A stretch of DNA of 64,000 nt from contig CM038466.1 in the NCBI GenBank assembly GCA_021464415.1, forward strand, positions 35,370,833 to 35,434,832, read 5' to 3'. The notes below the pieces were generated by a model that worked only from the letters and a program-made list of their open reading frames with translations, did not search any database and was not told the origin of the DNA. The DNA is from Lonicera japonica. Its lineage: Eukaryota > Streptophyta > Magnoliopsida > Dipsacales > Caprifoliaceae. Made by a program: the position numbers and the translations under genes. Shown piece by piece: positions 36,826 to 48,529 of this stretch. Position 1 is the first letter of the stretch; every line of letters begins with the position of its first letter.

Positions 36826-38137
36826 CACTACACCAAAATAGCCCTTTTGTAACGGATATAATCCGTTGGAGAAATTTTTTCTAACACACATAATCCGTTA
36901 GTATTTGGGGGTTGGAAACACTTTAAAATTAGCCAAAATCCATCACAAAAAATAGTTTTTGTAACGGACTAAATACATTACTAATCCGTTACTATACTAA
37001 TTTCAGTAACGGATTTACTCCGTAAAGTAATTAAATCTTCAATGGTTTATTATGGACTAAATTTGTTACTAATAAGAAAATCGTCACATATTTGCAACGG
37101 ATCATAGCTGTTACAAAGTGCAGTTTAATTATTAATTTTTTTATTTCATTTTTTAGCTAGTATCCTTATACAACACAATACGAATTCCTATAACTGTAAA
37201 TGCAACCAATTTTAGCAGCACAATAAAAATTCGTATATAATGATCGAATAGCATCATACAAACCAATATTCTTTCAAAAACCAATAAACCAATATCCATC
37301 CAAAACCTAATGAACTAATATTCTTACAAAAATACGTAGATACAAGTGGTGCTAGATGAAGGGTGATAAAATTTGAAAAAAAAATCCAATTTTATTAGCC
37401 GTTGCTGATTTCTATTGGGTTCAAGCTAACACGGTGGTTGAAGCAAGCGTTATTACAGGTAGTACGACCTTGCATTTAAGAAAACAGTAAACTTTAACAT
37501 GACAATTGAATAAAAACATATTCAAAACACTTAATTTCTCAAGTCTGTGATCCTGAGTTATTTTTTACCATTCTTTCTCGAGTTTTGACTTCAACTCGTC
37601 AAACTTAGACTTGATTTCTGAAGCCACACTGTTAGCAAGCCAAAATTATCAGTCAAATTTATTTTAATGGTGAATACAAACTCAAGCATACAAAAACGGG
37701 AGGAGGATTGATTCCTGGTATATCATTTCACTAAATTACTTTTCAAGAAACAAAAAGAAATCAACTCTACTTGGTTAAATTGTTTTGGCATAGTGTGGCC
37801 TTTGATTCATGATGGAGTGGGATTGAATGACATTAATTATCCTGCATTTCTCCTGTTCGCAGTTTCCTTGGTTTTCTCTCCAATAAAAAAGGACTATCAC
37901 ACATAAACTCTCTCCCTCTCTCCCTCTCTTTCTCACACACACACAAATAGAGCATGTGAGCCAAACAAAAGTAAGTTGATGAATTTACCTATCATATGAA
38001 CATACTTGTTTCCACATCGCCCACCAAAGCAGTAGTATATCACAACTGCTAAAAGCAAAAATTCAAGTCCTTACTAAAGTTGCAAACTAAGAGGCTGAAA
38101 TATATGGCATTCCACTTTTATTACCTATATACAAAAG
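36826..38137 (+). mobile_element. CACTA-2 left end (partner end not found)
   Basis: Starts CACTACACCAAAATAGCCC. It is followed within 280 bp by several AACGGAT/ATCCGTT motifs, often as inverted pairs, which are its subterminal repeats. The flanking TTC (36823-36825) is a candidate duplication half. No right end with the matching GGGCTATTTTGGTGTAGTG terminus was found to position 64000, so the element is truncated or runs out of the window. The gag-only LTR element at 38143 interrupts it. Confidence 0.75.
37565..37628 (-). pseudogene. possible terminal-exon remnant
   Basis: The minus strand shows an acceptor-like GCTTGCTAACAG followed by a frame reading ASEIKSKFDELKSKLEKEW and a TAA stop. The highly charged, helix-like peptide and the exact acceptor suggest a captured last exon within CACTA-2. 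The length is only 64 bp, so chance is a real alternative. Family unknown. Confidence 0.3.
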
Positions 38138-38937
38138 TATTCTGACGCGCGTGAAATAGTGCAATTGTATACACCCAAGTGTAGGTGGTCAAGTTGTAAT
38201 ATAGACTTATGGAAGTTCGAGTGTCGAACCACAGGGAGGGGACTAAAGCTTTTGTAGATCACGTGTTTATATGATAATTATTGATTGATTAAAATTGTTG
38301 TGAATTGCTTTGTGGAAAAAATGTGTAAAATAAAACTTAAAGTTTTGAAAATATTCTTGTTTTAAAGGAAAGCGAAGGCTTTGGGGGTTTATTTGTTATT
38401 TATTGGGAACCATGGTTTATGAATCCAATTCGGCTCATTCATTCTACTTATTGTGTTGCATATTGCACTTTTTATTTAGAAGTCTAGATGTTGGCGGTAA
38501 AAGATTTCGAGGAAATACAACCAATCCAACTTTACTAGGCTACCTTATGAGGGAAGACAAACACAACATTTAAGGAGACAAATAAGCAATTAGAGAGTTC
38601 TCAAATATAGACACAAAGTATGTTTAAGTGTTGTAGGTGACAAGGGAAAATAAAACCTTACTTTACACTTAACCACAAGATGTGACCATATTTGAAATGA
38701 AACTCTATAATTTTATATAAAAAGCATAGCCATCCATTTATAATGGTGGTTGTAAAATAATATATGCTTACTTGAAATACTTAGTTTGTATATAAATGAT
38801 TTAACTAGTACTAATCATACATGGCATGAATAGTCTATGTATCATTTATGTACTAAACATGTCCATTAATCACCAAAGAACTCCATATACATGGCATAAG
38901 GAGGCAAAAGAGATTAAAATGGAGGTTCCATAATATT

Positions 38938-40713
38938 TGTTGACCTTGAAGGTCTTAATCTTATTTTGATAATAACAATAAATCAATCATGTGTAATTTA
39001 ACATGTTCTTGATATAAGATTATAGATTTCTTATTTGTAAAATCAAGAATATCATGATTGCTCAAAGGAAGTTTGACAAGGATCATTCAATCAATATCCA
39101 ATCAAGTCAACGAAGCATTCGACTAAAACCGATCTATCCGAATCAAGATCATTCTTCTACAAGCGTTGGACAAGACAAGAAGATCAATATCATCACTCAC
39201 AAGCTAGCAATGCAAATCCATGAAGCACAAAGATCAAGAATCATATGCAAAAGCTTCAAGGGAAAAGCTTCAAGTGAAGAATCAATTTGAAGAAACAAAT
39301 CGAAGCATTCGAAGACTCATCTATTCGGTAATTGAGTGTTTGCTTAGGATTAATGTAAAGTTTCTTAATTGATTGATTATATAGCTCAAACATGAACTTG
39401 CATCATTATTAGATTGATCAAAACCAAGCTTGAATCAAAATCATTTCAAAACATCATTCTTGCAAAAAAACCGATTTTCAAATAATTTCATATTAAATTG
39501 ATTTGAGCATATTTTGAGCTCTCATGAAAATAAGTATCTTAGGATAATATATTTAACCTATCCCAAGCATCAAAATTGTTTTTGGAACTTAATTGCAAAA
39601 ATGTTTATTTTTCCCTTTCTACACTCGCTCCGTTTTTGCGCAGTTTTGATCTAACGGTTTGAAGGAGGCCTTCCCGGACTCCGATCATTATGCAATTTTG
39701 ACAGAAGTTAGATAACACATTATAGTACTTACATAAAAAATTTCATCAAATTCCAACGGCTGGATTATGAGATATGATAAAAAAAAATCGGAAAAATTTG
39801 CTGTCTGCAGCAATCTATCTAAACAGACCAGCAGAGGGCATCAGTCGACTGATGGGCCTTGCTCAGTCGACTGATGGTCACTCAGTCGACTAAGGAGCCT
39901 TTCTCAATCGAATGATGACCTGAATATAGCCGTTGGGAGTTGTTCTTTTTGCATTTTTTAGTCTAAATCTTCACCCAAACCCTTCAAACGGCTATATCAC
40001 TTTTGGGACTATAAATATGACTTCTAAGACTCATTTTATACACCTTGAATCACTCTCATACTTCATACTTCATCTATCTTCAATATCTAAAGATTCAAGA
40101 AATTGTTTTTGATCAATTATTATCATTTGAGCTATATCATCTTGATCAAATAGGATAACTCTAGTGTGAGCTTCAAATTGTATTCTTTATACACTTGAGA
40201 GAGTTATTATAAATTGGTGAGAATCACCAAACAATTATATTTCATTGTGAGAGGTAAATCTCATAAGAAAAACAAGAAGGAAAATTCTTGTTTAGAAATT
40301 GTGAAAGGTAAATTTCACAAGGTTAGCAAGAGGGTATCTTGTGAGAGTATTGTGGTGTAGCAATACTTGTAGAGTGTGTGAGACAACACTTGTAGAGGTT
40401 TGATCTTCACCCGGAAGGAGATTGATTTTAGTGGAAATTCTCGGGGAACTAACCGAGCGCGGACTATGGTTTGGTAAACCAAAACCGTGTGGACAAAAAG
40501 CCTTGGACTTCAAATCGGTTCAATCTTTCTTACTCAATCTCTTTATTACTTGTTATATTATTGTTTGCTTGAGATTGTTTATTTGCTTACATTCCTTGAT
40601 ATATTTGTTAAGTAAATTGTTTTACTTAAACTTTTTGAAAAGATTTTTAAATTCCGCATTTAGTTTCATAAACCCTATTCACCCCCCCCTCTAGGGTTAT
40701 TTTCCGACCAACA
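38938..40713 (+). mobile_element. solo LTR, probable Ty1/copia (SIRE-like), 1776 bp
   Basis: Begins TGTTGACCTTGAAGG and ends TTCCGACCAACA, with an exact ATATT duplication (38933-38937 and 40714-40718). The uninterrupted sibling LTR at about 46450 serves as empty site. A TATAAATA box lies at 40010-40017. The terminal CACCCCCCCCTCTAGGG stretch resembles SIRE/Maximus-type copia LTR ends. That assignment is from memory and tentative. Confidence 0.88.
39842..39892 (+). promoter_or_regulatory. CAGTCGACTG palindrome repeats upstream of TATA
   Basis: Two exact copies (39842-39851, 39864-39873) and one variant (39883-39892) of the 10-bp palindrome CAGTCGACTG, 115-170 bp before the TATA box of the solo LTR. 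Confidence 0.5.
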
Positions 40714-41261
40714 ATATTTATGGTGTTTTAGGCCATTAAATATTATGGAATATTATCAATAGATGACAAGCATAATTATTTAACAACACTAGGCACAGAG
40801 CTTTCAAAGAATTAGAGACTTAACCATGTTTTCCTTTTAAATCAAACTCACCCCCCTAGCCTTGGCTAGGTGATTCACCCCTCCATAGATGATAAAAACA
40901 TATTAAGGATGGAGTGGAATCAAAAGAACACTTGTATTAATAGATATAGAATGAGTATATTACAAGTGAATGGAAAATACAAGAAGAAGAATAAAATATC
41001 ACTCCATTATCTCTCTCTTTGATTTTCTCTTAATTTTACAAGAAATTATTCTTCACAACTTCATGATGATCTTCCCTTGGATCTTGCTCTTTATTTATAG
41101 ATGCATTTGAGATGGGAGTAGGTGGAGAGTAGATGACAAGTTGTTATGGTGCATTGAATTTGTGTGGGAAAACCTTAGCACGAGTTCCTTGACAAATGAA
41201 GCAAGGCGGCAATTTTGACAAGCAACCTAAAATTTCTCCAAAGTTGACAAATCGCCATAAT

Positions 41262-41482
41262 AGGATCGATCTTATTAGTAAGATCGATCTTACTATGGAA
41301 ATTTTCTCTTCTGGACTGCAGCTAGAACTTTTTTGTTGAAAAGGTGAGGGAGTAGGATCGATCTTACTAGTATGATCGATCTTACTCAGGGAAGTTCTTG
41401 TACTAGATCAAAGCAGGTACCACACAGTTTGCAAATGAGCCAGAGTGGGATTGATCTTACTAGTAAGATCGATCTTACTCGG
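41262..41482 (-). promoter_or_regulatory. GATCTTACTAGTAAGATC palindrome repeats in U3
   Basis: Three blocks (about 41262-41297, 41352-41393, 41447-41482) each hold paired GATCGATCTTACT motifs. The third includes the perfect 18-bp palindrome GATCTTACTAGTAAGATC or one-base variants of it. The 5' LTR has the same blocks at about 47000-47200, with one pair contracted. In the minus sense they lie about 160-400 bp upstream of the TATA box. Confidence 0.55.
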
Positions 41483-41795
41483 GGTCTGTTTCTTCCTGGG
41501 TTTTTTTCAAAACTGTTGAAATGAAAAAATGGAAGCTAGTAGGGTCGACGATCTCACTACTTCAGAAAGGTGCTATTTTTCATCTTTTTTCCTTGAACGC
41601 TTTGGCTTTTGATCTGAAATCCCTTTTTGGTGCCTTTTCATCATCAACAATTGCTTGCAAAATATATATTAGTACACCATTTTGCTATGAACCAACAAGT
41701 TGCAATTCGAGGTTTATTTTAGTGTTTTTAGCCATATAAACTCAATATAATGTTTGCATAATCGTATTTACACAATCATTATAATGCGCTTATCA

Positions 41796-43065
41796 CACCC
41801 CCCGACTTACTACTTGCTAGTCCCTTAGCAAGTCTAAACAACTTTCAACCAAGAAGATTGCATCGTGCCTTTTAAACCTCAAAGTTCCCAAAGAGGACGA
41901 GTGGCATTCTCGTGAAGGTTTACAGAGATGATACCTACAAACATTCAAATCATGATATTGCCCAAGATTCATGTTTAGGTTCAATTCTATTGTGCAAGGA
42001 TTGATTTTGATATTTCAAACGCTTCTTTAGAATGTGCAGCACACAAATGAAATCTCAGAGCATCTACATAGATTTAGGAATAAGTTCCAAATGATGCCTT
42101 TCTTGTGTGTGTGTGATTTTGTTTTAAAAGAACTTTTTAACCCATCAAGAATGAGTTTTGATTATCCTTTTGAAAGAATAAAACTTTTCAAATGAAGGTA
42201 TACTCTTACATATACAAAATTTTCACTTATTTTTGTCCTTCTTGGATTTTCAACAAAAAGAATAGAGGCACTTTCACGCAAAATGAATAGGTAGCCTTTT
42301 CCTTTTTCATTTTCTTTTGTAAGCATTTGATGCTACTTTGCTTTTCACAAGGTGGCTTCACTCTGGTTCATAAGGCAGCCTTTTCCATCTATTCCAAATG
42401 TGAAAATGGGCTATGTAGTTACCGAGTGAAACATTAAGTCAAGTTTAGATAGAAGCCCTGTTTCCAAGTGTTTTTATCTTTTCAATTTCATTGTAATGTA
42501 AGGATAGTTATTCCCTCTTTCCTTTGAAAACAAATTTCTTTCTAAGGATAAAAACAACTCAATTAATTTAGCAAAAACTTCAATTTTAAAACAAATGTGC
42601 ATTTATCTTCTTTTTTTTGTATCAAAGACATTTTTTTTGGGGGGAACTCAAACCTAATTAGAGATAGCTACCGAGAGATAACACTAGCATGCTTATCCTA
42701 ATCAAGAGTCAGAATGCCAAAGATCAAAACATGAACATGAGCTGAAATTTTAAACAAGGATACTAAGCAATATCATGATTTCAAAAAAAAAATGGGGTCT
42801 AAACATGGAAAATAATCAAACTTAAACAAAAATTTGAAATGAAATGAAAAATTACATTTTCTTACCCCCCAACTTGAAGTGAGCATTGTCCCCAATGCTT
42901 TGAGCAATTGATTATTGAGAGGCATTTTCCAATCCTTAGGACCTCATTTTTTTTTTCTTTCTTTCTTTTTTTTATTTTTTTTAGGATGGCTTCTTGTGCT
43001 AAAAAAATATCCATTCTACCTTCGATTGATTTTGACGGTTCTGATTCACCTTCCTTTTATGGAAC
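41796..43065 (-). other. non-coding 3' internal region and polypurine tract
   Basis: Contains the minus-strand block GGGGACAATGCTCACTTC followed by GGGGGGTAAG (about 42897-42862). In related elements this lies beyond integrase. It also contains the polypurine tract GGGGGGTG at 41803-41796 directly beside the 3' LTR. Plus-strand open frames at 42908-43360 are antisense shadows of the protease region. Confidence 0.7.
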
Positions 43066-44184
43066 CTATTTTTCACTCAAAGAACACACTTGCATACAAT
43101 TATCGGGTTCCTTGGGAGTGGTTAGAATATCTCCCAATGGTTCCAATTCAAAACTATACTCAAAGTGTTCATCAACCAATGACTCTATCATGTTAACGTG
43201 TTCATCTTCATCTTCAAAATCACTTGCTTGCTTACTTAATGAAAACACATTTAGCTCAAGAGTCATATTTCCAAATGTTAATTTAATAATACCATTTTTG
43301 CAATTGATTATAGCATTTGATGTTGCAAGAAATGGTCTTCCTAAAATAACAGGAATTTGATTAGCGGGGTTCACAACAGGTTATGTATCAATGACAATGA
43401 AATCAACTGGGAAGAAGAACTTGTCAACCTGCACAAGTACATCTTCCACAATACCCTTTGGAACCTTAACGGACCTATCCGCTAATTGAATTGTAACTTT
43501 GGTAGGCTTTAACTCTCCCAAACCCAATTGTTCATAAACTAAAAATGGAAGAACATTCACACTTGCTCCTAAATCAAGTAAAGCTCTTTTAATTCGACAG
43601 TTTCCTATCATACATGAAATTGTTGGACAACCGGGGTCCTTGTATTTAGGAATTCTTGTATTTTGCAAAATTGAGCTTACTTGTTCGGCCATAAAAGCTT
43701 TCTTTTTGACATTTAACCTTCTTTTTGTGGTACACATGTCTTTCAAAAAAATTCCGTAAGAAGGAATTTGTTTGACCGCATCGAGCAATGGAATGTTAAT
43801 TTTTACTTGTTTAAAAACTTCTAAAATTTCAGCATTTTGATTTGGTTTTAAGGATTGCTGTAGCCTTTGAGGAAAAGGAATTTTCACACTTTCTTTGATT
43901 TTTTCAATGTCCTCTTTTTCCCTCACTTCCTCATCATTCTTTTTGACTTCTTTGTCTTCCACCTCAGCTTCTTTTGATTGAGCTACTTCCTTTGGCTTTT
44001 GGTCCTTAGGATGAATAATTTTATCAACCATTTTTCCACCTCGAAGAGTGGTGATAGACTTCACGTGCTCCAACGTATCTTGTGAAGAAGTTCCCTCTTC
44101 AATCATCATTGTTTGCCCATGAGGATTCGCAAGAGGTTGGGCTGGAAACTTTCCCTTCTCTTGGTTTGAAAAATTAGGAGCCAT
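43066..44184 (-). pseudogene. gag C-terminus and aspartic protease of the gag-only element
   Basis: The frame 44184-43381 begins with a charged linker (residues ~1-110, Lys/Glu-rich). It continues with the protease region: GCPTISCMIGN, catalytic-type LLDLGASVNVLP (about residue 205) and QLGLGELKPTKVTIQLADR. One stop (TAA, about 43380) separates it from the rest, 43374-43066, which starts MNPANQIPVILGRPFLATSN, the second conserved protease block. The active-site triad reads D-L-G instead of D-T/S-G, which is common in Athila/Tat proteases. After about 43066 the frame ends and no reverse transcriptase follows, although one normally does in the family. Confidence 0.85.
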
Positions 44185-45451
44185 TTTTGATAAAAAAATT
44201 CCTCATATCATTCATGGAACAATCATTGCTTTGGAAGTATTGCTCACACCTTTGAATATGTTGATCAAACTTTTGAAAATTTTGATCGCATTTTTGAATA
44301 AATTGTGTGAGCATGTCTTCCACATTTCTTTTTGGTGGGGGAACATATGATGATTGAGATTTTTGAAAATTTGGAGGTTGATTGGTTTGAGTGTTTGAAT
44401 TACCCCAACGAAAATTAGGGTGATTCCTCCACTCACTATTGTAAGTTTCCGAATATGGAGAATTTTGTGACCTTTTGTAATTATTCATCATGTTCACTTG
44501 GGCCGGGTCAAGCAAAACTTGCTTGACGGTTGGTATGGTAGGACATTTTTCCATTGGGTGTCCTATCATATCACATATGCTACACATAGTTTCTTCTTCC
44601 ATCAAATTGACCCCTCTTGGTTTTGAAAATTCTAAAGCCTCAATTTTTTTGGTCAATTAGGTGACTCGTGCCGCCAAATAATCACTCTCCTTTAATTGAT
44701 GGTAACCACCTCGATTAGGCAAATTATTTCTTTCAGAAAAATTATAAGTATCCCATGTTTGGTTACTTTCAGCTATATAATCAAAGAAATCAAATGCCTT
44801 GTCGGGATTTTTACTTAGAAATGTGCCATTACACATCATTTCTACAAATTTTCTCATTTCAGGAGTGAGTGATTGATAGAAGAAACTAACCAAGTTCCAA
44901 TTTTCATATCCATGATGGGGGCAAGCATTTACAAGCTCTTTGTATCTTTCCTAGCATTCATAGAATGTTTCTTGATTTTTGGGTGCAAAATTTTAGATTT
45001 GACGCCTTAAAGCGTTTGTTCTATGAACGGGAAAAAATTTCTTCAAAAATTCAATTTGTAAAGCTTGCCACGTTGTAATGGAACGTGGTCTTTGTGCATT
45101 TAGCCAAGTTTTTGCTTTGTCTTTTAATGAGAATGGAAAAAGTTGAAGTCTTACCACATCTTCAGTCACATTAGGGTCATAAAAGGTGGAGCACACTTCT
45201 TCGAATTCCTTGAGGTGTAAGTATGGATTTTCTGACTCCATTCCATGAAATCTTGGCAAAAGTGGTATCATTCCTGGTTTAACAGCAAAACAGTTTGCTA
45301 TCGGTGGAAGAACGATTCATGATGGAGTGGCACTCCTTGGTGGTTGGAGATAATCTCTCATGGTTGCGATTGGTGCTTCCTGAATGGGCTGAACTTGTAC
45401 ATCAAAATCATTTCCATCATTTCCTCCTCGTGCTTCCTCATGGTGATCCAT
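44174..45451 (-). pseudogene. gag of the gag-only LTR element (broken)
   Basis: The likely start is the ATG at 45451 (MDHHEEARGGND). Recognisable parts are a YLQPPRSATPS segment, then the capsid-like core FHGMESENPYLHLKEFEEVC...LFPFSLKDKAKTWLNAQ...FLKKFFPVHRTNALRRQ (about 45250-44995). Next comes FFYQSLTPEMRKFVEMMCNG (about 44885-44820) and a nucleocapsid-type knuckle CSICDMIGHPMEKC (about 44590-44550). This is the retrotransposon gag family of plant Athila/Tat elements, which packages element RNA. In-frame stops occur near 45317, 44993, 44950 and 44657. Most look like CAG/TGG/TGC codons changed by single C-to-T-type transitions, so the protein is dead here. Confidence 0.85.
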
Positions 45452-45641
45452 TGTAACTTCTGTTTCTGTTTCAAAAAGATTATAGAAAAACAAATCGGGA
45501 AATGGATCTCTTTCTACACGTCCTTTGGTATTTCTTAACCAATGAATCATGTACCAAAGAAGGTGTACAAGAAAAGGAAGTTACTAAGTTAGAACAATAC
45601 AACAAAATATAAACTAAACCCGTGATCGACTTTCGTTGCCC

Positions 45642-45659
45642 TCCCCGGCAACGGCACCA
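45642..45659 (-). other. primer-binding site, tRNA-Asp type
   Basis: The minus strand reads TGGTGCCGTTGCCGGGGA, 17 of 18 bases of the site typical of Athila/Tat elements. It sits 6 bp from the LTR border and fixes the direction of the element. Confidence 0.88.
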
Positions 45660-45665
45660 AAAACT

Positions 45666-47516
45666 TGATGCGCGTGAAATAGTGCAATCGTATACACCCA
45701 AGTGTATGCGATCAAGTTGTAATATAGACTTATGGAAGTCCGAGTGTCGAACCAAAGGGAGGGGACTAAAGCTTTTGTAGATCACGTGTTTATATGATAA
45801 TTATTTATTGATTAAAATTGTTGTGAATTGCTTTGTGGAAAAATGTGTAAAACAAAACTTAAAGTTCTGAAAATATTCTTGTTTTAAAGGAAAGCGAAGG
45901 CTTTGGGGGTTTATTTGTTATTTATTGGGAACCATGGTTTATGAATCCAATTCGGCTCATTCATTCTACTTATTGTGTTGCATATTGCACTTTTCATTTA
46001 GAAGTCTAGATGTTGACGGTAAAAGATTTCGAGGAAATACAACCAATCCAACTTTACTAGGCTACCTTATGAGGGAAGACAAACACCACATTTAAGGAGA
46101 CAAATAAGCAATTAGAGAGTTCTCAAATATAGACACAAAGTATGTTTAAGTGTTGTAGGTGACAAGGGAAAATAAAACCTTACTTTACACTTAACCACAA
46201 GATGTGACCATATTTGAAATGAAACTCTATAATTTTATATAAAAAGCATAGCCATCCATTTATAATGGTGGTTATAAAATAATATATGCTTACTTGAAAT
46301 ACTTGGTTTGTATATAAATGATTTAACTAGTACTAATCATACATGGCATGAATAGTCTATATATCATTTATGTACTAAACATGTCCATTAATCACCAAAG
46401 AACTCCATATACATGGCATAAGGAGGCAAAAGAGATTAAAATGGAGGTTCCATAATATTTATGGTGTTTTAGGCCATTAAATATTATGGAATATTATCAA
46501 TAGATGACAAGCATAATTATTTAACAACACTAGGCACAGAGCTTTCAAAGAATTAGAGACTTAACCATGTTTTCCTTTTATATTAAACTCACCCCTAGCC
46601 TTGGCTAGGTGATTCACCCCTCCATAGATGATAAAAACATATTAAGGATGGAGTGGAATCAAAAGAACACTTGTATTAATAGATATAGAATGAGTATATT
46701 ACAAGAGAATGGAAAATACAAGAAGAAGAATAAAATATCACTCCATTATCTCTCTCTTTGATTTTCTCTTAATTTTACAAGAAATTATTCTTCACAACTT
46801 CATGATGATCTTCCCTTGGATCTTTCTCTTTATTTATAGATGCATCTGAGATGGGAGTAGGTGGAGAGTAGATGACAAGTTGTTATGGTGCATTGAATTT
46901 GTGTGGGAAAACCTTAGCACGAGTTCCTTGACAAATGAAGCAAGGCGGCAATTTTGACAAGCAACCTAAAATTTCTCCAAAGTTGACAAATCGCCATAAT
47001 ATGATCGATCTTACTATGGGAATTTTCTCTTCTGGACTGCAGCTAGAACTTTTTTGTGGAAAAGGTGAGGGAGTAGGATCGATCTTACTAGTATGATCGA
47101 TCTTACTCAGGGAAGTTCTTGTACTGGATCAAAGCAGGTACCACACAGTTTGCAAATGAGCCAGAGTGGGATCGATCTTACTAGTAAGATCGATCTTACT
47201 CGGGGTCTGTTTCTTCCTGGGTTTTTTTCAAAACTGTTGAAATGAAAAAATGGAAGCTAGTAGGATCGACGATCTCACTACTTCAGAAAGGTGCTATTTT
47301 TCATCTTTTTTCCTTGAACGCTTTGGCTTTTGATCTGAAATCCCTTTTTGGTGCCTTTTCATCATCAACAATTGCTTGCAAAATATATATTAGTACACCA
47401 TTTTGCTATGAACCAACAAGTTGCAATTCGAGGTTTATTTTAGTGTTTTTAGCCATATAAACTCAATATAATGTTTGCATAATCGCATTTACACAGTCAT
47501 TATAATGTGCTTATCA
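45666..47516 (-). repeat. 5' LTR of the gag-only element, 1851 bp
   Basis: The plus strand runs TGATGCGCGTG to GCTTATCA. It matches the outer LTR parts 38143-38937 and 40714-41795 with about 2 percent difference by eye. The minus-strand TATAAATA is at 46838-46831. A 72-codon open frame occurs in both LTRs only because the LTRs are copies. Confidence 0.9.
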
Positions 47517-47834
47517 TATTCGAACGACATGCAATTTGTCAACAACAGCTAGTAGATATACACACCTCTTCTTTCTAAACAAAATTTGTATATTTAGTTT
47601 TTTAAATACGTACAAGTAATTTGTTATAAGCATTAAGAGAGTCATGGACACGTGTAATTCGTGACATGTATATTGTCGTAGGCATGATCCACATGGAGTT
47701 TTTTTATAGGTCGTGCCATAGGCACGAGTAGTTAAACACGTATAATGCTGTAAGCATGAAACTTTGTCAAAGTCTCACCCTACGGGGTGGCACGGGTTAT
47801 AACTAGTTGTAATACAAAACATATGCAAATTTAC

Positions 47835-47941
47835 CATGTCAAGTTTCTCGTACACATCTAACTCATCTTCAGCGTTGTCCTCCTTTATTTCATCTTCATC
47901 ATCGTCATCATTTGGTCCATTGTTTTCTTTAACTACAGGTT
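47835..47941 (-). pseudogene. possible exon remnant, acidic peptide
   Basis: The minus strand shows an acceptor-like AGCATTGCAG, then an open stretch VVKENNGPNDDDDEDE...EDELDVYEKLDM, then a donor-like GTAAAT. The splice-like borders and an acidic coding-type composition suggest part of a captured or former host gene. The family is not recognised. Confidence 0.3.
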
Positions 47942-48437
47942 CTGCAATGCTAAAACTTTTTAATGACAATTTGATGAGTTTTTAATTTCACAAGTGGGAG
48001 GGAACCAGAAAAAAAAAGTCAGAAAAAGGTCTAGATTTTTCTCGATTGGATCCTAAGTCAAAACATAATTAAAAAATGTGAATTTAAAGAAAAAAACTAC
48101 TGAAAGACGAAAAAAATAGAATTAAGAACAAGTTTAGCAACATAAGGAGAACAAATAAGAAAAAAAGAAATGGCCCAATGAAGGAAATGATGCACCACAG
48201 GAAGCTTCTTGGATGGCAAAACTTGAAAATATTTGGAACAGACAAACATAAAAACAAGAGTACATAGAAATTAAACAAAATACAAGTGATATTTGTAAAT
48301 AAATTCACGAAGAATTTTGATTAAGTGGTGACAGATATTGTGTGCGCTCAGTTGCAAAGCATTGAATGACAATTTTCTTGACGTTATATATAAAATAGTA
48401 GTTTATTTGAACCTTTATTCACTTGGTGTTGTCTTAC

Positions 48438-48529
48438 TTCAGGTCTGGGGTTGTTCTTTGCAAAGATTTGCATCTTCTTTGATTTTTCAAAGCGTTCAGA
48501 AGTAGGCTTGAGCAATGATTTTGCACCGG
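48438..48529 (-). pseudogene. possible exon remnant, basic peptide
   Basis: The minus-strand stretch reads GAKSLLKPTSERFEKSKKMQ then IFAKNNPRPE. It lies between an acceptor-like CCTGAAG and a strong donor-like GTAAGA. It is on the same strand as the remnants at 47835 and 37565, so the three could be exons of one gene split by the gag-only element. The reading phases of the two right-hand pieces do not join directly. Family unknown. Confidence 0.3.

Larger units (their letters stand above)
38143..41795 (-). repeat. 3' LTR of the gag-only element, split by a solo LTR
   Basis: The plus strand runs TGACGCGCGTG to GCTTATCA. Without the nested 1776-bp LTR and its 5-bp duplication it is 1872 bp, matching the 5' LTR. 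The minus-strand TATA box is at 41099-41092. Confidence 0.9.
38143..47516 (-). mobile_element. gag/protease-only LTR retrotransposon (TR-GAG-like, Athila/Tat type)
   Basis: LTRs lie at 38143-41795 (3', enlarged by a nested solo LTR) and 45666-47516 (5'). The exact 5-bp duplication TATTC is at 38138-38142 and 47517-47521. Read on the minus strand the order is 5' LTR, tRNA-Asp-type primer site, gag, aspartic protease, about 1.2 kb of non-coding DNA, polypurine tract GGGGGGTG (41803-41796) and 3' LTR. RT, RNase H and integrase are absent although both flanking zones (gag-protease and the post-integrase GGGGACAATGCTCACTTC block at about 42880) remain, so pol was removed internally. The gag frame has several stops. 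Such elements depend on enzymes from relatives. Confidence 0.9.

Noticed and set aside
41521..41739. A 72-codon frame identical in sequence to the one at 47242-47460.
   Set aside because: Both lie in the two LTRs of one element. Identity reflects LTR duplication, not a conserved gene.
42908..43360. A 150-codon plus-strand frame.
   Set aside because: Antisense shadow of the protease region on the minus strand. Low-complexity Phe-rich start.
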